Program-made: the position numbers and the translations under genes
Shown here: positions 17,557-27,000 of the stretch, piece after piece
Position numbering within the stretch: the first letter of the stretch is position 1
Layout: every line of letters begins with the position of its first letter
Notes under the pieces: generated by a model
Seen by the model: only the letters and a program-made list of their open reading frames with translations
Databases searched by the model: none
What the model was told of the DNA's origin: nothing
NCBI RefSeq assembly: GCF_007595705.1
Contig: NZ_NISY01000017.1
Span: 44,857-108,856, forward strand
From: Streptomyces sp. SAJ15
GTDB taxonomy: Bacteria > Actinomycetota > Actinomycetes > Streptomycetales > Streptomycetaceae
Direction: 5' to 3'
DNA length: 64,000 nt

Positions 17557-18786
17557 GTGTACGACCACCGCAAACTCGGCCGTGAGCTGGGCCTGTTCGA
17601 CACCGACCCGTTGATGGGCGCGGGGCTGCCGTACTGGCTACCCGACGGCGCGACCGTGCGGCACGCCCTGGAGGAGTTCATCCGCGGCGCCGAGCGCCGC
17701 GCGGGGTACCGGCATGTCGCCTCGCCGGTGCTGGCCAAGCGCGAGCTCTACGAGATCTCCGGGCACTGGTCCCACTACAGCGAGGACATGTTCCCCCCGA
17801 TGGAGCTGGGTGGGGAGCGGTTCGTGCTGCGGCCGAGCCTGTGCCCCCACCATGCGCTGATCTACCGCTCCCGCGCGCACAGCTACCGCGAGTTGCCGCT
17901 GCGGATGGCGGAGTTGGGCGGCATGTACCGCTCCGAGCTCTCCGGGGTGCTCGGCGGGCTGACCCGGGTCCGGGCGATCCAGCTCAACGACGCGCACGTC
18001 TTCTGCACCGAGGAGCAGGTCGCCGACGAGGCGCGGGCGGCGCTGGAGCTGATCGGCAGCGCCTACCGGGCCCTGGGCATCCGGCCGGCGCGCTATCGGC
18101 TCTCCCTCCCCGGCGCGGGCGGGAAGTACGTGGCCGACCCGGCGATGTGGCGGCGGGCGGCGGCGGTGCTCGCCGACGTGCTGGACGCGTCCGGCCTGGC
18201 GTACGAGGCCGTCGAGGGCGAGGCGGCGTTCTACGGTCCCAAGATCGATGTGCAGATCGCCGACGGGGCGGGCCGTGAGACCACCCTCTCCACCGTCCAG
18301 GTCGACTTCCACCAGCCCCGCCGGTTCGATCTGCGCTACATCGGCCCGGACGGCGGCCGGCACCGGCCCGTCATGCTCCACCGCAGCGTCATCGGGAGCG
18401 TGGAGCGGGCCGTCGCCCACCTCGTCGAGCACCACGGTGGCGCCTTCCCCGCCTGGCTCGCCCCGACCCAACTGGTGGTCCTGCCCGTCTCGGAGGCCGA
18501 GCTGCCGCGCGCCACCGACCTGGTGCGGCGCTGCCTCGACCGGGGGCTGCGCGCGGAGCTGGCGGGGCCGGAGTCGGGCAGCCTGGGCGCCCGCGTCCGC
18601 GCCGCCCGGCTCGTGCCGTACCAGGCGGTGATCGGCGCCAGGGAGGTCGCGGACGACGGGGTCGCGCTGCGGCTGCGGGACGGCCGGCGGCTGGACCCGA
18701 TGCCCGCGGACGAGGCGTTGGCCCGCGTCCAGGCCACGGTCGAGGGCTACGAGACCGCGCTGTGGGACGTCGACTCCCCGGCGTAG
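17557..18786 (+). CDS. thrS-like: Auxiliary threonyl-tRNA synthetase lacking TGS and editing domains
   Basis: Class II synthetase of 409 aa; housekeeping bacterial ThrRS is about 640-660 aa. The N-terminal TGS and editing (SAD) domains are absent. Residues 1-300 are the catalytic core and 305-400 the anticodon-binding domain (LVVLPVSEAELPRATDLVRRCL). Zinc ligands are kept: Cys96 (LCPHH), His147 (NDAHVFC), His275 (MLHRS), as are the motif 2 Arg (MYRSE) and motif 3 (IGSVER). Departures from E. coli ThrRS include CPGH to CPHH, TQDDAH to QLNDAH and TVQLDFSLP to TVQVDFHQP. GTG 17557 has GAGGAG six bases upstream. Control is probably by the leader and attenuator before it. It may be a stress- or inhibitor-resistant spare; acting on a carrier protein is an alternative. 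Confidence 0.9.
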   Translation: MYDHRKLGRELGLFDTDPLMGAGLPYWLPDGATVRHALEEFIRGAERRAGYRHVASPVLAKRELYEISGHWSHYSEDMFPPMELGGERFVLRPSLCPHHALIYRSRAHSYRELPLRMAELGGMYRSELSGVLGGLTRVRAIQLNDAHVFCTEEQVADEARAALELIGSAYRALGIRPARYRLSLPGAGGKYVADPAMWRRAAAVLADVLDASGLAYEAVEGEAAFYGPKIDVQIADGAGRETTLSTVQVDFHQPRRFDLRYIGPDGGRHRPVMLHRSVIGSVERAVAHLVEHHGGAFPAWLAPTQLVVLPVSEAELPRATDLVRRCLDRGLRAELAGPESGSLGARVRAARLVPYQAVIGAREVADDGVALRLRDGRRLDPMPADEALARVQATVEGYETALWDVDSPA

Positions 18787-18829
18787 CGGGCGTGGTGCCG
18801 CCGGCGGGCCACGATGTCCCTCCCGCCCC

Positions 18830-19330
18830 TCATGAACGCTTTGGACCTGGAGCCGGACCTGGACCGCGGTCGCCGGGCCGGTCGGCGCGGGTGGGGGCGG
18901 GCGGGGCGAAGCGGGCCACGTAGCGGCGCTGCCAGGGCGTCTCCACGGCACGCCGGTCGTAGTGCTGTCGCACATAGGCGACCGCCTCCTCCCCAGGGAC
19001 GCCGTCGAGCACGGCGAGACAGGCCAGGGCGGTGCCGGTGCGTCCGACACCGCCGCCGCAGGCGACCTCGACGCGCTCGGTCCCGGCGCGCTCCCAGAGC
19101 TCGCGCAGGGCGTCGACCGCCTCCGCGCGGTCGGCGGGCAGCCGGAAGTCGGGCCAGCGGAGCCAGCGGCTCTCCCACGCGACGGCGGGTGGCTGCTTGC
19201 CCAGCAGATGGAGGGCGAAGTCGGGCGTCGGCCCGGCGGGCAGCGGCTTCCGGAGCCCCCTGCCGCGTATCAGACGGCCGGAGGGCAGCGACAGCACGCC
19301 CGTGGCCGTGGTCTCCCAGGTAGCGTTCAT
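18830..19330 (-). CDS. Protein tyrosine/dual-specificity phosphatase-like protein
   Basis: Small cysteine phosphatase of 166 aa. The P-loop is ACGGGVGRTGTA, with Cys91 and Arg97 in the CX5R arrangement followed by Thr-Gly. A WPDFRLP stretch before it corresponds to the loop carrying the general acid Asp. It is cytoplasmic, without membrane segments, and ends in a Pro/Gly-rich tail. It converges on the synthetase gene, 43 bp apart. Substrates are unknown. Confidence 0.85.
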   Translation of the reverse strand: MNATWETTATGVLSLPSGRLIRGRGLRKPLPAGPTPDFALHLLGKQPPAVAWESRWLRWPDFRLPADRAEAVDALRELWERAGTERVEVACGGGVGRTGTALACLAVLDGVPGEEAVAYVRQHYDRRAVETPWQRRYVARFAPPAPTRADRPGDRGPGPAPGPKRS

Positions 19331-19366
19331 GGGCCAAGACTCACCCCGCCATGACGCTCCGTCGGC

Positions 19367-19864
19367 TCATTCCGCCGAGAGCGGAAGGGTCTCCCCGGTC
19401 TCCAGGAGCGTCTTGAGGTTGGAGAGAATCACTGGCCAGCCCTCGCTGACGCCCTTGAGCATCTCGCTGTCGGGCTCGAAGTCGTCGTGGACGACGGTCA
19501 GCTTGACGGCGGCGTCCCCCAGCGGCTCCAGCTCGAAGGCGACCTTGGAGATCCGCTCCTTGCGCAGCTCGGCGAGTCTCTCGTCGCTCCAGCCGAACAT
19601 CTCGGCGATCTCGGGCTCGTAGGAGTGCCAGGTGTAGCAGAGCCGACGCTGGGGCTCGGCCTCCAGGACCTTCTGCCCCCAGTCGTGGAACTCCCCGTTC
19701 GGGTCGATCCGCCACCGCACGGGCGACCCCGGTCGCCAGTCGGACTCCGGGCCGGTGCCCTCGAAGTAGCGGCGGATGACGGCGGGGTCGGTGAGAGCCT
19801 GCCACAGCCGCTCCGGTGTGGCGCGGATGACCGTCACATACACGAACTCCGACCTGCTGCTCAT
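19367..19864 (-). CDS. SRPBCC / AHSA1-family (START-like) protein
   Basis: Ligand-binding helix-grip protein of 165 aa. VTVIRATPERLWQALTDPAVIRRYF is the conserved AHSA1 opening, and the C-terminus has GWPVILSNLKTLLETG. The start is ATG 19864; upstream in-frame codons are Arg-rich and unlike a protein. Members often pair with an ArsR regulator, which is absent here. The phosphatase gene follows 36 bp downstream on the same strand. The function is unknown beyond the fold. Confidence 0.88.
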   Translation of the reverse strand: MSSRSEFVYVTVIRATPERLWQALTDPAVIRRYFEGTGPESDWRPGSPVRWRIDPNGEFHDWGQKVLEAEPQRRLCYTWHSYEPEIAEMFGWSDERLAELRKERISKVAFELEPLGDAAVKLTVVHDDFEPDSEMLKGVSEGWPVILSNLKTLLETGETLPLSAE

Positions 19865-20066
19865 GGTGCTGTCCTCCAGGACGTGGCGCGGATCGCCCGG
19901 GGCGCGCGCCGGGCGCGACCGCGGCGGTCGATCCGGTGGTCGCCGCCGCCGTCGACGGGCACGGGTCGAGTCCTGTCTACTCGGGCCGCCGTCCGCTCCT
20001 CTCGTGCCGCGCCGGACGGCGCGCTGGGATACGTCCACCGGCCCCGGGCCGCCGGGCCGGCGCGGC

Positions 20067-21005
20067 TCAGACCTCGGGTCGTCCCGGGGCGGGCCAGGCC
20101 GCCAGCGTGCGCCCGCTGGTGAAACGGCGCGGCTCGCCGGTGACCGGGTCGGTGAACTCCAACGTGGTGGCCAGCAGCTGGAGCGGGGCGCTGAAGTCGT
20201 CCGGGGCCGGATCGGTGACCACCGGGTAGACCGGATCGCCGAGGATGGGCGCGCCCAGGGCGCTCATGTGCAGGCGCAGCTGGTGGGTGCGGCCGGTGAC
20301 CGGGTGGAGCCGGTAGCGGCCGAGGCCGGCGCGGTGCTCGATCAGCTCGATCCGGCTCTCGCTGTTGGGCGGTCCGGGGACCTCCTGCGCGGCGATCACT
20401 CCGCGCTCCTTGTGGATGCGGCTGCGCACGGTGCGCGGCAGGGCGAGTCCCGGGTGGTACGGCGCGATCGCCTCGTACTCCTTGCGCACCCCGCGGTCCT
20501 GGAAGAGCGACTGGTAGGCGGACCGGTGCTCGGGGCGGATCACGAACATCACCACGCCGGCCGTCAGCCGGTCCAGCCGGTGCGCGGGGCTGAGCTCGGG
20601 CAGCCGCAGGTCGCGGCGGAGCCGCACCAGGGCGGTCTCGGTGACGTGGCTGCCACGCGGGGTGGTGGACAGGAAGTGCGGCTTGTCCACGACGACGATG
20701 GCCTCGTCCCGGTGCAGGATCTCCAGCTCGTACGGGACGGGCACCTCCGCGGCGAGCGGCCGGTAGAACCACAGGAAGGCGCCCGGAGCGAAGGGCGCGT
20801 CGGGGGCCAGGGGCCCTTCGGTGCCGACGATCCCGCCCTCGCGCAGCAGCGCGTCGATCCGCTCCGGGCCCAGGGCGGGGAGTCGGTCGACCAGGTGGTC
20901 ACGGATCGTGGTCCAGGAGCCGTCGGCGGGCAGCCGCAGCCGGACCGGGTCGATCCCGTGCCGCTGCGGCAGCGGCGCCGGGGGAATCTTGGGCCTGCGT
21001 CTCAC
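20067..21005 (-). CDS. RluA-family pseudouridine synthase
   Basis: RNA-modifying enzyme of 312 aa from GTG 21005. The catalytic block is PAHRLDRLTAGVVMF with the essential Asp (HRLDR). VVVDKPHFLSTTPRG and HPVTGRTHQLRLHMSALGAPILGDPVYP are the other family motifs. The N-terminus is short and lacks a clear S4 domain. It probably modifies rRNA or tRNA uridines; which site cannot be told. The NUDIX gene ends 44 bp upstream on the same strand, so the two may be co-transcribed. Confidence 0.92.
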   Translation of the reverse strand: MRRRPKIPPAPLPQRHGIDPVRLRLPADGSWTTIRDHLVDRLPALGPERIDALLREGGIVGTEGPLAPDAPFAPGAFLWFYRPLAAEVPVPYELEILHRDEAIVVVDKPHFLSTTPRGSHVTETALVRLRRDLRLPELSPAHRLDRLTAGVVMFVIRPEHRSAYQSLFQDRGVRKEYEAIAPYHPGLALPRTVRSRIHKERGVIAAQEVPGPPNSESRIELIEHRAGLGRYRLHPVTGRTHQLRLHMSALGAPILGDPVYPVVTDPAPDDFSAPLQLLATTLEFTDPVTGEPRRFTSGRTLAAWPAPGRPEV

Positions 21006-21049
21006 AGAACGCCACCCTACGGCGCGTGGCGGGCCGGCCGCCTCCGCGC

Positions 21050-21538
21050 TCAGCCGCGGGCCGCGCCGAGCAGCTCCGCCAGCCGGTCCAGGAAGGTCAC
21101 CTGCGCGGTCACGAGCTTGTCCCGGGCCTGGTCGAGGCCCCACCAGCCGACCCGGTCCAGCTCCGGGAACTCCTGGATCCGGCCAGAGCCCCGCGGCCAC
21201 TCCATGGTGAAGGTGCCGGGCACCATCAGCTCCGGGTCGAGGTCCCCCCGCACCGCCCAGGCCGTGACGATCTTCCCGTTCCGCTGCCGGACCTCACCGA
21301 GCGGGAGGTAACGGCCCACCGGGGGCGGCAGCCCGATCTCCTCCTCGAACTCCCGACGCGCGGCCTCCTCGGCGCTCTCCCCCGTCGACGCGTACTCCCC
21401 CTTGGGGACCGACCAGGCCCGCTCGTCCCGCGCCGCCCACAGGGGTCCGCCCATGTGTCCGAGGAGCACCTCGATGTCATCGCCCTCCGGACCCCGCCGG
21501 CGGAACAGCAGGATCCCCGCGCTTCGCTTCGCCGTCAC
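21050..21538 (-). CDS. NUDIX hydrolase
   Basis: Pyrophosphatase of 162 aa from GTG 21538. The Nudix box is complete: GEYASTGESAEEAARREFEEEIGL. The start RSAGILLFRR and the WSVPKG before the box match the diadenosine-polyphosphate or nucleotide-cleaning subgroup. The substrate is not predictable. It lies upstream of, and on the same strand as, the pseudouridine synthase. Confidence 0.92.
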   Translation of the reverse strand: MTAKRSAGILLFRRRGPEGDDIEVLLGHMGGPLWAARDERAWSVPKGEYASTGESAEEAARREFEEEIGLPPPVGRYLPLGEVRQRNGKIVTAWAVRGDLDPELMVPGTFTMEWPRGSGRIQEFPELDRVGWWGLDQARDKLVTAQVTFLDRLAELLGAARG

Positions 21539-21615
21539 CCGACCAAGTCAAGCAGCCGACGCCGTCCGACGCGGGCGGCGCCACCGTTCCTGCGCCGTTC
21601 GAGCCCCCGGAGGCT

Positions 21616-22125
21616 TCACCCGTGCCGCACCAGGCCGCGGACGTACGCCGCCTGGCCGGCGTGCTGGAGGTCGTCGGAGACGACGCTGACCAGCCGGACG
21701 CCCAGGGTCACCGGCGGCGTCCACGCCTCGTCCACGACCCGGTCGAGGGCGTCGTCGTCCAGGCCGCGCACATAGTCGACCGTGCCCTCGTGGACGGCGT
21801 CGTAGTAGCCGAGGAGGAGATCGGGCGAGTCCACCCGGACGGCGGCCACGTCCCGGGCCCGGTGCCCGTATCCGGTGTCCTCCGCGGCGAAGGGCAGCGC
21901 GAACCGGTCGTACCAGCCCTCGCCGGTCCAGATCTGCTCGCGCTCCGCGACATCGGCGATGTGATCGTCCTGAATGCGCGTCAGGTGCCACACCAGCCAG
22001 CCGATCGTGTTGGACCTGCCGTCCAGGCGCGTGGCCAGCTCGTCGGCCGTGAGCCCCTCGACGGCCTCGTGGACCGTCTCCCGCACACGGGTGAAGGCGT
22101 CGACCAGAAGATCCGCACTGTTCAT
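21616..22125 (-). CDS. DinB / mycothiol-dependent maleylpyruvate isomerase-like protein
   Basis: Four-helix metal-binding protein of 169 aa with the DUF664/MDMPI look: NTIGWLVWHLTRIQDDHIADVAE holds the His ligand, and VSDDLQHAGQAAYVRGL holds the second. Such proteins use mycothiol, the actinobacterial thiol, for transfer or isomerisation. ATG 22125 is chosen because the family start (LLVDAFTRVRETVHEAVEGL) begins there. It stands alone between the NUDIX and LuxR genes. Confidence 0.85.
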   Translation of the reverse strand: MNSADLLVDAFTRVRETVHEAVEGLTADELATRLDGRSNTIGWLVWHLTRIQDDHIADVAEREQIWTGEGWYDRFALPFAAEDTGYGHRARDVAAVRVDSPDLLLGYYDAVHEGTVDYVRGLDDDALDRVVDEAWTPPVTLGVRLVSVVSDDLQHAGQAAYVRGLVRHG

Positions 22126-22237
22126 CGCCACGATGGTAGGGCCCCTCGCGCCGATCTCGCGGGAGCGACGCCACCGCTCACGGGGGAAGGTGTGCGGCCG
22201 CCGTGCGGCTCCGGTTCCGCGCGACACCCGCGGACCT

Positions 22238-23020
22238 TCAGGCCACGAGTCCGGCCCGCTTCGCCACCGACACGGTGGAGACCCGGTTGTTGGTGCCGAA
22301 CTTCCGGTACACCTTCTCCAGATGGCGGTTGACCGTGTGCGGGGAGATCGTGAGCCGGCGCCCGATGGCGCGGGTGGTGAGCCCCTCCGCGAGCAGCCCC
22401 AGCACGGTGAGCTCGCGCGGGGTGAGTCCGAAGTCCTCGGGAGAAGGGGCCGATTCCGGCCCCCGCGGCGCGGACGTGAGTTCCCCGCGCAGCCGGCGCA
22501 GCTCCCGCAGCTGTCTGTGGACCCCGAGCAGCAGTGGCTGGATGCGTGCCGCGAACGCCAGTTCACGCTCGCCGAAGTCCCGCTGGCTGCCGAAGACCAC
22601 GATGCCCGCCCCGCGCGCCGCGGCATCGGGCAGGGGCAGTCCCATCTGGTACGTCGACCCGCAGTCCGCCCGCGCCTCGCTGCACCACTCGGAGTCGCGC
22701 CAGGAGTCGCAGAGCTGGCTCACGGCCACCGGGCCGTGCTGTCCGGCGGCGAGGTAGGGCACCAGGGGGTGTTTCTGGCGCACGCGCCGCTGGACGACGT
22801 CGGCGAGCGACTCACCGAGGGACACGGGCGCCCATCCGTCGGCGTGTCCGGTCCGCTCGTCGACCCGGATCCCGGAGAGGATCACCAGGTTGTCGCAGTC
22901 GAGGGTCTCGTGCAGCCGTTCCGCGATCAGTTTCCACGCCGAGTCGGGGTCATCGAGTTGGAGCACGGCGGCGACGATGTCGAGCATGCGCTCGTAATCC
23001 CGGATCAGAAGCTGAGCCAT
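22238..23020 (-). CDS. LuxR-family transcriptional regulator
   Basis: DNA-binding regulator of 260 aa. The C-terminal helix-turn-helix is clear (LTPRELTVLGLLAEGLTTRAIGRRL, then SPHTVNRHLEKVYRKFGTNNR). The N-terminal ~170 residues look GAF-like, with LVILSGIRVDE and GLPLPDAAARGAGIVVFGSQRDFGERELAFAARIQPLL. There is no receiver domain. A perfect GGTCGG-TGA-CCGACC dyad at 23162-23176 lies upstream and may be its site. The signal is unknown. Confidence 0.88.
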   Translation of the reverse strand: MAQLLIRDYERMLDIVAAVLQLDDPDSAWKLIAERLHETLDCDNLVILSGIRVDERTGHADGWAPVSLGESLADVVQRRVRQKHPLVPYLAAGQHGPVAVSQLCDSWRDSEWCSEARADCGSTYQMGLPLPDAAARGAGIVVFGSQRDFGERELAFAARIQPLLLGVHRQLRELRRLRGELTSAPRGPESAPSPEDFGLTPRELTVLGLLAEGLTTRAIGRRLTISPHTVNRHLEKVYRKFGTNNRVSTVSVAKRAGLVA

Positions 23021-23161
23021 GGGTGCAGCGTGCCAAAGCGACGCGGCCCGTGCCGGAACAACGACGGGTTTCGGCCGTCGTCGGGCGCGCTTCGGCGGGG
23101 GCGCCGGTCGCGGGTACCCCCGTGACCCGCGTCGACGCCCCTGCCGCCCCTTCCATGATCC

Positions 23162-23176
23162 GGTCGGTGACCGACC
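23162..23176. promoter_or_regulatory. 15-bp dyad upstream of luxR-type gene
   Basis: GGTCGG and CCGACC flank TGA in the 227-bp gap between the LuxR-type gene and the phosphatase gene. It could be an operator for the LuxR gene about 140 bp away; this is weak evidence. Confidence 0.35.
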
Positions 23177-23247
23177 ACCGCCAATGGGAAGGTGTTCCTA
23201 TGCGCCGGGGTGCGCCCACCGGGCGGTCGCGCCCCCGCGAGCCCGTG

Positions 23248-24009
23248 TCACGGCCGGTCCGCCGGCGACGTGACCGGGGCGGTTTCGAGCAGCACGGCGC
23301 GGAGCGCGGCGACCAGCGCCTCGTCGACTCCCAGCAGGTCGGCGGCGTAGCCGCGTATCGATCCATGACGTTCCGCCAGGTCGGCGAGGAAGATCCGCAT
23401 CACCGCGGCCGGTGCCCGCCCGTAGTCGGGCCAGCGCGGCTCCCGGCCGGGGTGGGCGGCCTTCCAGTCGGCGACGAGGCGTTCGGTGGCGAGCTCGGTG
23501 AGCGTGAAGTCCTCCACGATGGTGTCCTCGTCCACGCCCAGCAGGGCGAGCACGAGGGCGGCGAGCAGGCCGGTGCGGTCCTTGCCGCTGGCGCAGTGGA
23601 ACACCACCGGGCCGCCCTCGGCGGCGGCGATCACCTCCAGGGCCTGCCGCAGCTCCGCGACGCCGTCGTGGGCGACCTCGCCGAACTTCTCGGCGAGGAA
23701 GGGGCCGGCGTCCACGTCCGGGCCCAGGGCCGCCTGGTCGTAGGGCCGGTGCTCGACGCTGAGGTTGTGGTAGGCGAGGCCGGGGTGCTCGGGCACCCGG
23801 CCCTTCGCCTCGATCTCCCACGGGTAGCGCAGGTCGATGACGGTGCGGATGTCGAGCGCCAGGAAGCGTTCCCAGTCCGCGCCGGCCAGCTTGCTCAGCG
23901 AGTCGGACCGGTACAGCCGCCCCCAGCGGACCGACTGGCCGTCGGCCGTGCGATAGCCGCCCAGGTCACGGAAGTTGTGCAGCCGCTCGAAGCTCAGGTG
24001 TCGGTTCAC
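23248..24009 (-). CDS. Tyrosine-protein phosphatase (Tyr_phosphatase3 type)
   Basis: Phosphatase of 253 aa from GTG 24009. FRDLGGYRTADGQSVRWGRLYRS is the family opening, and the signature is VFHCASGKDRTG with Cys139 and Arg145 and a Lys as in lipid-phosphate-active members (PtpB/MptpB-like). It is cytoplasmic. The giant nitrate reductase gene ends 67 bp upstream on the same strand, so read-through is possible. The target may be phosphoprotein or phosphoinositide. Confidence 0.9.
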   Translation of the reverse strand: MNRHLSFERLHNFRDLGGYRTADGQSVRWGRLYRSDSLSKLAGADWERFLALDIRTVIDLRYPWEIEAKGRVPEHPGLAYHNLSVEHRPYDQAALGPDVDAGPFLAEKFGEVAHDGVAELRQALEVIAAAEGGPVVFHCASGKDRTGLLAALVLALLGVDEDTIVEDFTLTELATERLVADWKAAHPGREPRWPDYGRAPAAVMRIFLADLAERHGSIRGYAADLLGVDEALVAALRAVLLETAPVTSPADRP

Positions 24010-24076
24010 ACCGCGGCACCCTACGGCCGGACCGCCGCGGACACCGCAACCAAGATCACGGTCCGGAGGGCTTGCG

Positions 24077-27000
24077 TCAGTACACGTCGCGGACATACCG
24101 CTTGTCCGCGACCAGCTGTTTGACGTACAGGGTCGCCGCCTCCTCGTCGAGCCCGCCGTGGGCGACGGCGATGTCGCGGAGCGCCCGGTCCACGTCCTTG
24201 GCCATGCGGGAGGCGTCCCCGCAGACGTAGAAGTGCGCGCCGTCCTGGAGCCAGGACCACAGCAGGGGCCCGTGCTCACGCATCCGGTCCTGGACGTAGA
24301 CCTTGGCGCGCTGGTCGCGGGAGAAGGCGGTGTCCAGTCGGGTGAGCACGCCCTCGTCGAGGTAGTCGGTCAGCTCCCGCTCGTAGTAGAAGTCGGTGGC
24401 CCGGTGCTGCTCGCCGAAGAAGAGCCAGTTGGGCGCGTGGTGGCCGCGGGCCCGGCGCTCGTCCAGGAATCCGATGAAGGGGGCCACCCCGGTGCCGGGG
24501 CCCACCATCACCATGGGCGCGGCCGGGTCGGCCGGGGGCCGGAAGTGGGCGGAGCGCTGCACGAACACCGGCACCGGGGTGTCGGGGGCGGCGTCGGCGA
24601 GGAAGGGCGAGCACACCCCCTTGCGGGGGCGTCCGAGCGGGCTCTCGTACCGGACGACGGAGATCGTCAGGGACACCCGGTGCGGGGCGGTGAGCGGGCT
24701 GGACGATATGGAGTACAGCCGCGGCTGGAGCCGCCGGAGCACCTCGGTCCACTCCCCGGCGGTGGCGCGCACCGGGTGCTCGATGACCGCGTCCACGGCC
24801 TGCCGGCCCCAGGACCACCGGGCCAGGTCGCCCTTGTTGTCGGGGCGCAGCAGCTTGCGCAGCTCCCGGTCGCCGGTGCGTTCGGCGAGGAAGCGCAGCA
24901 GGGCGGGGGTGAGCGCGGTGATGTCCAGGTGCCGGTGCAGGGCCTCGCGGAAGGGGACCTGACCGAGGCCGTCCAGCGCCACCTCGGCCTCGGAGTCCAG
25001 ACCGGTGACGGCCAGCCACTCGGCGACCAAGTCGGGGCAGTTGACGGGGCGTACGCCGAGCGCGTCGCCCGCCTCGTAGGTCAGCGGCGTCTCGCAGTCG
25101 CGCGTGTCGAAGGAGACGCGGCGCACCTCCTTGCCCGCTCCGGGGCGGCTGAGCAGCCGGTTCTCGGCGAGGCGGGCGGTGACCGGGGCCTGCTTGGTGC
25201 CCAGTCCGGTGCGCGGGCCGGTGCCCAGGGCGGTTCCGGGGGCGGTGCCCGGGGCCTTGTCGAGGCCGGTGCCCGAGCCCGTTCCGGGGGCGGTGCCCGC
25301 GCCCGTTCCGGTTCCGACACCCGGGTCCGTTCCGGGGGCGTCCTCGGTGAGCGCGGCCAGCACCTGGTCGAGCCAGGCCAGCGCGGAGGGCTCGTAGTCG
25401 GGTTCGCAGTCGGTACGCGGCGCCAGGCGCTCCGCCCCCAGCTCACCCAGGCGCTGGTCCAGGCGGCGGCCGTGGCCGCAGAAGTCGTCGTAGGAGGAGT
25501 CGCCCAGCGCGAGCACCGCGTAGCGCAGACTGTCCAGCCGTGGGGTGTCGGGGGCGGACAGGGCGTCCCAGAAGTCGGAGCCGTTGTCGGGGGCGTCCCC
25601 GTCGCCGAAGGTGCTGGTGATCAGCAGCAGATCGGCGGCCGTCGGCAGCGCGTGGGGATCGGCGGCGTCCATGCCGAGCAGCTTCGCCCGGTGGCCGGTG
25701 GCGGCGAGCCGGTCGGCCGTCGTCACCGCGAACTCCTCGGCGTTGCCGGTCTGCGAGGCCCACAGCACGATCACCTCGCGGCCCGCGGCCGGCGCGGCCG
25801 GGTCGGAGGCCCGGTGGTCGGGGGCGGGCCGCGCGGCGCGCGAGTACAACCCGGCCAGCACGCCGTTCACCCACAGCGTGTGCTCGGGGGTGAACGGAGC
25901 CCCCGCCGGCAGTACGGGCACGCCGGGCGCGCCCGTGCCGAGCCCGGCCAGGAAGCCGGTCAGATAGCGCCGCTCGTGTTCGGCGAGCACCGGCGGGGGG
26001 CCTGTCTCCAGCCCGAGGGCCCCCGCGACGGCGGTGACCGGGGCCGGGTCGAGGGCCGGGACCGCGCCGGAGGCCGCGTCCGGGATCACGCCGGGGAGCG
26101 CCTCCGCGGCGGCGTTCGAGGTCGAGACCACCGCCGCACCACGGGCCTCGGCCGCGGTCTCGGCCCCGGGGGCCGCCCCGAGCGCCGTCGGCGACGGCCC
26201 CGCGACCCTGCTCAGCGCGACCGCGCAGACCTTCAGTTCGGGCTGCAGGGAGATCGGATCCACCGCGTCGCTGGTGACCGCGTTGACGCAGCGGTACTCG
26301 CCGAACAGGTCGTTCCAGTGGAACGGCGCGAAGCAGCACCCCGGTCGTACCCGGTCGGTCACCACCGCCGGCAGCACCGCCCGCCCGCGCCGCGAGGCGA
26401 CCTCCACCGCGTCCCCCTCCGCGATGCCCAGGTCGCGCGCGTCCTGCGGGTGGAGCTCCACGAAGGGGCCCGGGTCGAGCCGGTTGAGCTTGGCGACCCT
26501 GCCGGTCTTGGTGAGGGTGTGCCACTGGTGCTGGAGTCGCCCGGTGTTGAGCACGAAGGGGAAGTCGTCGTCGGGCATCTCGGCCGCGGGGAGGTGCGGG
26601 CGGGCGTAGAAGACGGCACGGCCGCTGGCGGTGGGGAAGACCGGCCCGCCGCCCCCGGACACATAGCGGACGGGGTTGCGGTCCGGGCCGTCGGCGGTCG
26701 CCGCGGGCCACTGCACGGGCGTGGTCCGCAGCCGCTCGTAGCTCACCCCGCGCAGGTCGTAGCCGGTCGTGGGGTTCCAGGCGCGCTTGATCTCCTCGAA
26801 GACCTCCTCGGCGCTGGCGTGGTCGAACCCCGTCTCGTACCCCATGGCGCGGGCCACTCGGGCGATGATCAGCCAGTCCGGCAGCGCCTCGCCGGGCGGG
26901 TCCACGGCCCGCTGGGCGAGGGTCAGGTTGCGTTCGCTGTTGATGAGGACGCCCTCGGCCTCCGCCCACAGCGCGGCGGGCAGCACGACGTCGGCGTAGG

